Shown piece by piece: positions 57,959 to 64,000 of a DNA stretch of 64,000 nucleotides; position 1 is the stretch's first letter; each line of letters starts with the position of its first letter. Under the pieces are notes generated by a model that saw nothing but the letters and a program-made list of their open reading frames with translations, ran no database searches and was not told where the DNA came from. Made by a program: the position numbers and the translations under genes. This DNA comes from Tenrec ecaudatus (taxonomy: Eukaryota; Chordata; Mammalia; Afrosoricida; Tenrecidae): positions 112,170,437-112,234,436 of the forward strand of contig NC_134538.1 of assembly GCF_050624435.1 (NCBI RefSeq). Direction: 5' to 3'.

Positions 57959-59577
57959 GGCCTTATTGCCCTTATAGACTGTCAGGTTCACTTTGTGAAT
58001 AAATATTCAAACGGCTTTATTCCATAATACTTTTTACTCCTAGTAAAATATTGGACTTTAATTCTACAGCATTTCCTGTATGGCCCAGAATATGGTCTAT
58101 TTTGTTCCATATTCTATATGTGCTTGAGAAGGACATGTACACTACATTGATTGGGAATAGTGTTCTAGATATAAAATTAGATTACAATTGTTAATAGTGC
58201 CTTTTTAAACGCCTATATCTTTAACTGATTTGTTGTCTGATTATTCTATTCATTATTGAAAGTAGTAGGTTAAAATCTCCACTACAATTGTGAATTTGTA
58301 CATTACTCTTTTAACTCCATCAACTCGTTTTATATATTTGAAATTTACACCCCTAAGTATTCTCAAATTTATAATTGCATAATTTTTAGCTTCCCATTGA
58401 CTTTCTTAATTGAAAATGCACATCCTTATGTCTTGCAAGTCTTCCTGCTTTACAGTCTCCGTCCACTATTAATGCAGCCACACCATTTTCTTTGGTTATT
58501 GTTTACCTGGAAGACACATTTTCATTCTTTTACTATTTATATCCATCTATTTTAAATATCTTCTCTGTAGTCAGCATATTTGTAATTTAGTTGGATAAAT
58601 TTTGTATTTTAATTATGGAGTTGAGTTCATTAACATTAAATACGATCTCTGTTTCCTATTTATCCCATGGATTCATTTTTCTGTATTGGCTTCTTTTATA
58701 TTAGCCATTTACTTACTATATCATTTCATTTTAAAATTGTCTTTCAGATTTAATTTTTTTCAGTAGTTTTTTCAGTATCACTTTTTCATTACAAGATTTC
58801 TTATTATAATATACATCTGTAAGTTCCTGGAAAACAAAACACTTAAAACTGTTTAACTCCATTTCTCCCCTGATATACTTCACTTCCATATATAGTCTAG
58901 ATATTTACTTTTATATGCTGTAAATTCTATGAGATATAATATGCTTTTGTTTTACTCGACAATATGGATTCTCTTTGTCCATAAATTTCTCCTTTCTGCT
59001 GCACAGGTTCCTGAAACTTTCAATATGAGGTCATTTTTCTTCAGTCTAAAGAAGTCTCCATAGAATTTCTTATAGTGTAGGTCTGTCTGTAAGGTGATTC
59101 CTTTGCTTTAAGTTTTCTGAAAATGTCTTTATTTTTGTCATTTAAAACATTATCTTAACTGGGTACAGAATTTCAAGCTAAGTTATTTTTTTCTAAAGAC
59201 TTCAAAGACTGCCAGCTATTATTTTCTGTTTCTACATATATTTATTTTGAAAAGTTAACTGATCACCTTAGTTTTGTTTTTGTTTACAATCAAGAAAATA
59301 TGCTTGCCCAGATCCAGGTGCTTTTAAGGTATTCTCTTTGTTTTGATTTTAAGGACATTACTATAATGCTCTTAAGTGTGACTTTATTCATACTTATTTT
59401 GTATAAATTTTAAAAATCTTGAGATTATATAGTTTAATTTATATTTTTTGGTATAATTTCATTTGTCTTTTTGCTGAAAATTTCCATCTTTTCATCTAGT
59501 TTGAAGTATATTAATCCATGGTTATTTTAAAATCCCTATCTGATTAACTTTAATATCTAATTGAGATATCTTTAAGG
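57959..59577 (-). mobile_element. Old L1/HAL1-type LINE, continued
   Basis: Antisense of L1-type sequence: 'gaatatggtctattttgttc', 'gtgcttgagaaggacatgta', 'tgcagccacaccattttctt', 'gtagtcagcatatttgtaat' and 'tcttatagtgtaggtctgtc'. These follow the order I know for old mammalian L1/HAL1 elements, continuing from 55,600. No intact frame. Confidence 0.65.
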
Positions 59578-59728
59578 AGTCTTGACGTCATAGTAGATTA
59601 TGTGTTGGATTGCTAACCCACTACTTCCATGAAGAGGTACAGTCTCAGAAACCCACAGAGGCAGTTCTCTCTGTTCTATGGGGCCACAAAGAATTGAAAT
59701 CCACCCAATGGCAGTGAGTTTAAATTTT
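59578..59728 (+). mobile_element. AfroSINE with internal deletion, inside the LINE
   Basis: 'gtcatagtagattatgtgtt', 'ggattgctaacccactactt', then directly 'gtacagtctcagaaacccac' and 'agaggcagttctctctgttc', tail 'attgaaatccacccaatggc'. The B-box part is deleted. It interrupts the minus-strand LINE. Confidence 0.86.
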
Positions 59729-59850
59729 GGGTTTAGTAGTAAATTTTTAATGGATGTTGAACATTAAAATATTAAGTATTAAATTTTCCTTTGCTAGCCT
59801 TATAGAGTAGCAGTAGGTTCTCTTGCTCCATCAGAAAGTCGCTGTCTGTG
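59729..59850 (-). mobile_element. Old LINE, last recognisable piece
   Basis: 'atggatgttgaacattaaaa' matches the L1/HAL1 antisense phrase with 'ttgaaaactggacatt' that would follow the sequence before the SINE. Beyond about 59,850 the match is lost. Confidence 0.5.
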
Positions 59851-60019
59851 TTGGCTAGTACTAGACTCTAGATGCTTTGTCTTGATTTCTACTGCATTTT
59901 CATGGAATTTCAAGTCAATGGTGGTTACTTACCAAGTTAACTTTCTCTGCTCTTTAGTCTCCTTCGTGCTGCTTTATGGTATGTTTCTTAGAGTTCTACA
60001 GTGTGTATCCCTTGACATA

Positions 60020-60798
60020 AAAGTAGATACCTCTACATGGGCCAAGAGTCAGAACAAGGGAGTATTGCATGGTTTAAAATCAGGAAAAATGTGTGTCAGC
60101 ATTGTATCCTTTCACCATACTTATCAACCCATATGCTGAGCAAATTACCTGAGAAGTTGGCAGAAGAAGAGGGCAACATCTGTACTGGAGGGAGAATTAT
60201 TAACAACCTGTGATATTCACCTTGCTTGGTGAAAGAGGAGAATTTGAAGCACTTGCTGATAAAGATCAAAGACTACAGACTTTAATATGGATGACAACTC
60301 AATATAAAGGATTAAAATCATCACAACTTATCCAATAGGCAGCATCTATTACAAATGAATAAAAGATTGAAACTGCAAGGATTTCATTTTACTTAGATCC
60401 AAAATCGATGCTCATAGAAGCAGTAGTCACAAAATCAAAGGCTGTATTGTGTTGAGCAAATCTGCTGCATGTAACCTCTCTAAAATGTTGAAGTGAAAGA
60501 ATGTTACTTTAAGACTGTGGTGCATCTGTACAAGCCATGGCATTTTCAATCACATGTGAGAGTTGGGCAGTGGAAGGCCAAAGAAGACTTGATATATCTC
60601 ATTGATGGTGTTTGTAAAAAATATTGAACGTACCATGGATTGCCAGAAGCAAACCAATCTGTTTTGCAAAAAGTACAGCCAGAATACCCTTAGATTTTTT
60701 TTCACATCATTTGGACATGTTAGCAGGAGCAATCTTATACTGGAAAGGCACATCACAATTGGTAGAGGGTCAACAAATAAAGATTCTGGGTAAGATGG
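60020..60798 (+). mobile_element. RTE LINE 3' third, broken by an LTR
   Basis: Starts in the reverse transcriptase before the catalytic box: 'atgggccaagagtcagaaca', 'aaatgtgtgtcagcattgta' and 'tcctttcaccatacttatca', the R-Q-G-C-I-L-S-P-Y-L-F-N region, with Gln now His. The YADD box is lost (C-D-I-H). The C-terminal signature is FTSFGHVSRSNL. At 60,798 the sequence is cut by a solo LTR and resumes at 61,314. Confidence 0.86.
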
Positions 60799-61313
60799 TG
60801 AGGTAGTCAGTTTATTGTGCCAAGCTGAATGATAAACACGTGTGGGGTTAATAGAAGGGCCGAGGGATAAGTGGCTCAGTGAGCCTCGCCTTTCTAGTTC
60901 TTGGGTCTCTTGCTTTCTGATGGTTGGACCAGGGTGCAGCTGCCTTAGCAGTTCCCTGCTTCAGCTGGCAAGGTTGACTTCCTGCAAGACATCCCTGAAG
61001 AGAAGCCGCATGGACCTACCCCGATGCAGTCCTGGGTGCTGGAATACCTGTGTGGAAACCCCTGCCAGAGCTGAGATGCTTACACATTTACTGACTCGGC
61101 TTTCCTCCTGCAGTCGGTATAATTGCGTCTGTTTTGTGAGATGGAGGAGGACTTTGTGGATTGGTGTTGGACATATGGGCTAATGTTGGACTTGTGGGTT
61201 TGGGCAGTACTGGGTTGCGATGTTTTCTTAATGTGACTTGCCCTTTTTATAAAACTCTCTCGTATATATGAGTTTCTGTGGATTTGTTTCTCTAATGTAC
61301 CCAGACTAGCACA
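60799..61313. mobile_element. Solo LTR (ERVL-like), 515 bp
   Basis: Starts TG (tgaggtagtcag), ends CA (ccagactagcaca) and is flanked by a perfect 5-bp duplication, GATGG, at 60,794-60,798 and 61,314-61,318. The host RTE confirms the join: without the LTR it reads 'aagatggattgacacag', the normal RTE text. The last ~150 bases resemble the LTR at 11,475 ('gatgttttct', 'tttataaa', 'ggatttgtttctcta'), while the rest does not. It has no retroviral genes. The 113-codon frame at 60,842-61,183 is a chance reading of the LTR. Confidence 0.82.
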
Positions 61314-61455
61314 GATGGATTGACACAGTGGCTACCTCAGTGAAGTCCAACATCATGACTGTGAGGATGGTGCAAGGGCAGGTTTTGTTCCGTTGTTTGC
61401 AGAGTTGCTGTGAGTCAGAACCAACGTGCACCACCTAACAGCATCATTGTGTTAG
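61314..61455 (+). mobile_element. RTE LINE 3' end after the LTR
   Basis: Resumes with 'gatggattgacacagtggct' and ends with 'gctgtgagtcagaaccaacg' and 'tgcaccacctaacagcatca', the 3' tail. Confidence 0.86.
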
Positions 61456-61486
61456 AATGGACTTGATGGTGGTGGACTATTGTGAT

Positions 61487-62057
61487 AGTGAAGGTTTGGT
61501 GTCAACTAGGCTAGGTCAGGACTCTTAGTGGTTTGACAGCATTTAGCAATCCCCGATGACCTCACCTCATACAGGGCAATCACAGCCAAGCAGTTGTAGG
61601 CTCCCATAACGGGGTCACATTAGATTGGAATGCAACACCATTACCCAGGTTTCAGCCTTAAAGAATTTTATGGTCTCATGGGTGTTGCCTGCTTCCAATT
61701 TAAGTTGGAAAAACTTGCTTGCTCATTTACTGGACCTTGATATTGCTTTTAGCTCATCATCTGCTAGGTCTTTATACTTGAGCTAATAGTCTGCTATAGT
61801 GCCTGCCAATCCTAGGAGTCGCCAGGGGCCTGCCATGCGACCTGCTGACCTTGGGTGTAGACACCATCCACCACTATGTGAATCAAAAGAAGACTGCAGC
61901 GTAATATCTGACCCATGAATTTGGGTCTGCCTGGACTTGGCCTTGCTCAGTTCTATGACCATGTGATCCATTTTTAAAGTATAAATTTCTTTCTAATATA
62001 TATATTTCACTGATTTTGCTTCTCTAGATATCCCAGGTTAGGATAAATGCTATTGTG
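61487..62057. mobile_element. Probable diverged solo LTR
   Basis: Flanked by an 8-base direct repeat, CTATTGTG, at 61,487-61,494 and 62,050-62,057. It starts 'tgatagtgaaggtttggtgt' with 'caactaggctagg', and its end has 'gattttgcttctctagatat' and 'cccaggttag', resembling the 3' ends of the LTRs at 11,475 and 60,799. The expected CA end is not clear and the overlap of TG with the repeat makes the exact limits ambiguous. Confidence 0.55.
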
Positions 62058-62624
62058 GAAGATTCCTTTTCAAAAGCTAATGTCTTTTATCTTGGATAAT
62101 GAGATTCATATTAAGGCACAGATGTTCTTCACCGTTTTTCTGATTGATAGTGTTTTATCTCTGTAGACCTACTTCACCTCTGGTAGAAATAGATGATAAC
62201 ACAAACCACCTGCAAAATGCCTATTGATAATATGGAACAGCAGCAAGAAGTTAAGAAAAGTGAGTTTAGTATAACTTCAACACTTCGAGGTGACAGTGTA
62301 CGTACTACTTACTGTCTTTGCTAATTTAATCGGTAGTTGAAGAAATCTTCAGATAATCCTCTGATTCTTAAACCATTTTCAATTTGTTTTCTGTAGTTCA
62401 CAAATGGAGCTAGCAAATGAAGGTGCTTTAAATAATGAAAAATTGAACTTAGAAAAAAATCACTAAATATGAAATAAATGCTCATTATCAATATGAATCA
62501 CTGTATCCACCATATTAAGAACTATGTGGAAAGGTAAGCAAGCAAACCCATGCTGTGTTCGCTCGGTGCCCGGTCCTGTCAGTGGTGTGTGCATCAGTCT
62601 CTGTAACAATCTGCTGCAGGTTCC
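62058..62624. other. Unassigned DNA
   Basis: No gene or confident repeat seen. Confidence 0.4.
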
Positions 62625-62765
62625 CTTGCTCTTCCCGTTTAACAGATGAGAAAAGTGAGGCAAAGAGAAATCAAGTAAATTTTCCAAGATGATGCAGATA
62701 GGGAAGAAGCAGATATGGGCCTTAAAATTTGACTGTCTGGTTCTTAATCACTTCTCTAATTTACA
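62625..62765 (-). repeat. MIR SINE
   Basis: 'ccgtttaacagatgagaaaa' and 'gtgaggcaaagagaaatcaa' give the reversed core, with 'gactgtctggttcttaatca' toward the head. Confidence 0.72.
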
Positions 62766-63204
62766 GAAATGCAAATATCCAGTAAAATCTTGATTAGCCT
62801 GAAGTTTTGAGAATTTAGATGTTATTTCTAATTCAGTTAAGCACCATTATCGTATTTTCCACTTCACCATTAGTTACACATTTAGTTAATGAAATCAGTT
62901 CACCTCATGATATACTCCTCAGGTATTGCTAACGAGAAAAAAAAAAGTGCTAACTGAAGGGGAAATGTTCTAAGAATTTTAAGTAAAAAATTATAGGCAA
63001 AAGATTTATAGATGCGAGGAAACAGCAGTTATATAGATTGTAAAAGTTTCAGGAAATATAAAGTATCTGAGAACTGTTATCAGTGACATAAAATGGATTT
63101 TATTTAACTATTCAATCCATTCTGCATACATTTGTTATATACTCAGTGTATTGAATATTTGTGTTCTTGAATACTATACACTGCCCAAAGCTCAGTTTAA
63201 TAAA
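62766..63204. other. Unassigned AT-rich DNA
   Basis: No gene or confident repeat seen; an A run lies at about 62,937-62,946. Confidence 0.4.
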
Positions 63205-63350
63205 CTAACAACAAACGAACAACAGCTCTCTATGAAATATGTCATTATTGCTACTTTTGGCTGAGGAAACTGTGGCTAGCAATTTGTGCACAGTCAGGGA
63301 GGTAATGCCTGTCCTGGTGGCGGAGATGAACCCGGAGCCTGGTCCGAATG
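63205..63350 (-). repeat. MIR SINE
   Basis: 'ttttggctgaggaaactgtg', 'caatttgtgcacagtcaggg' and 'gatgaacccggagcctggtc' match the reversed MIR core and head. Confidence 0.65.
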
Positions 63351-64000
63351 ATGAGCAGTAATGTGGCTGAGTGCCCGGGCAGGGCAAGTGGTGCTCTCAG
63401 GAGTGATGGGACACAGTTTAGGTCCACAGAGAGCTTTACAATCTTGGAGGGGCGACAGGAAAACCACAAATGTAAAAGAATAGTAAAATGATTGTCATGT
63501 ATATTATACATGATATAGGATATTGATGTCTTTAAAGGATGGAGAGATTACTCTTAGCTCTGATCATTAAAGAAAAGTTCCAGGGCGAAGTGGTTCTTTA
63601 ATCTGCACGTGAGCGCTACCATCTAAATGAGAATCCCCGATTCCGTGTTCTTCCGGTAGTAACCGCTCTCACCTCCGCTCCAGCCACTTTGCCGATGCAT
63701 TTGCACACTGTGTGTCTCTGCGTCTCACTTTGCTAATTCTCACAGCATTTCAAACTTTTTCAGAATGCTCCTGAGCACTAAATAGACTGTGGAATAGTGG
63801 AAACATAACCTTTATATGCACTCAGAAACCAAGTCTTTCATGTGACTTGTTCTATTGTTTTTATCATATTGCTTTATGATTCACTTTTTTGCAGGGACAT
63901 GGAATCGAACCCACAGCATCTCCGCAGCCTGCCTGCGTGTCTTGTGATTTGATGTGGACATCCTTCCTCTCATCCTTTGAGACAAAGGCCTTTTCTTACT
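63351..64000. other. Unassigned end of window, possible MER5-like piece
   Basis: 'gaagtggttctttaatctgc' and 'acgtgagcgctaccatctaa' near 63,580-63,625 recall the eutherian hAT MITE MER5 (agtggttctcaac, gcacatgagaatcacc), but the match is weak. Nothing else is recognised to the end of the window. Confidence 0.3.

Noticed and set aside
60842-61183. 113-codon Cys/Arg/Ser-rich frame
   Set aside because: It lies wholly inside the solo LTR and shows no retroviral or host motif.
63890-63960. Possible tRNA gene or SINE on the minus strand because of 'ggaatcgaacc', a perfect B-box complement
   Set aside because: The T-arm stem does not pair beyond two bases, no A-box at the right distance and no cloverleaf could be found.

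Overview
This window is nuclear DNA from a placental mammal, almost certainly an afrotherian. It contains many tRNA-derived SINEs of the AfroSINE type and many fragments of a BovB-like RTE LINE whose 3' tail (GTCGGAA-CGACTCGA-GGCA type) resembles the SINE tail, a combination typical of Afrotheria. A third family, with a LINE-like 3' end reading AATAAAATG on its sense strand, resembles repeats I associate with tenrec genomes. Tenrec is my leading guess; the sequence alone does not prove it. MIR, L2-like, old L1/HAL1-like, hAT and mariner remnants form the usual eutherian background.

I found no exon, complete host gene, tRNA, rRNA, CRISPR array or prokaryotic-type operon. The open reading frames are short. 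The longest (217 codons at 12,309-12,962, 188 at 19,951-20,517) lie inside retroelements. The window reads as intergenic or deep intronic DNA in which about a third of the sequence is recognisable transposon.

Layout. 1-5,950: mostly unassigned, with a MIR, a hAT element and two AfroSINEs. 5,955-8,475: the most complete RTE copy, with its polymerase core deleted and a small LINE fragment inserted. 11,442-14,495: a nest in which an old LINE-type repeat was hit by a solo LTR (5-bp target duplication) and by a younger copy of its own family (14-bp duplication). 17,300-30,700: scattered RTE, SINE, MIR, hAT and LTR pieces and a 1.5-kb copy of the LINE-type repeat. 33,775-35,075: two RTE halves in opposite orientation, as expected of twin priming. 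35,076-41,170: mainly unique AT-rich DNA with possible conserved non-coding stretches. 41,175-53,130: LINE, SINE, MIR and RTE fragments. 54,085-59,850: an old minus-strand LINE split by a 2.36-kb block and by a SINE. 60,020-62,050: an RTE copy cut by a solo LTR with a perfect GATGG duplication, followed by a probable second LTR.

The elements interact as parasites rather than as a pathway: RTE enzymes probably mobilised the AfroSINEs, and the nested insertions give a relative age order. I found no convincing new biological system; the most informative structures are the nested insertions, the rearranged RTE copy and the LTR pair that shares a 3' module.
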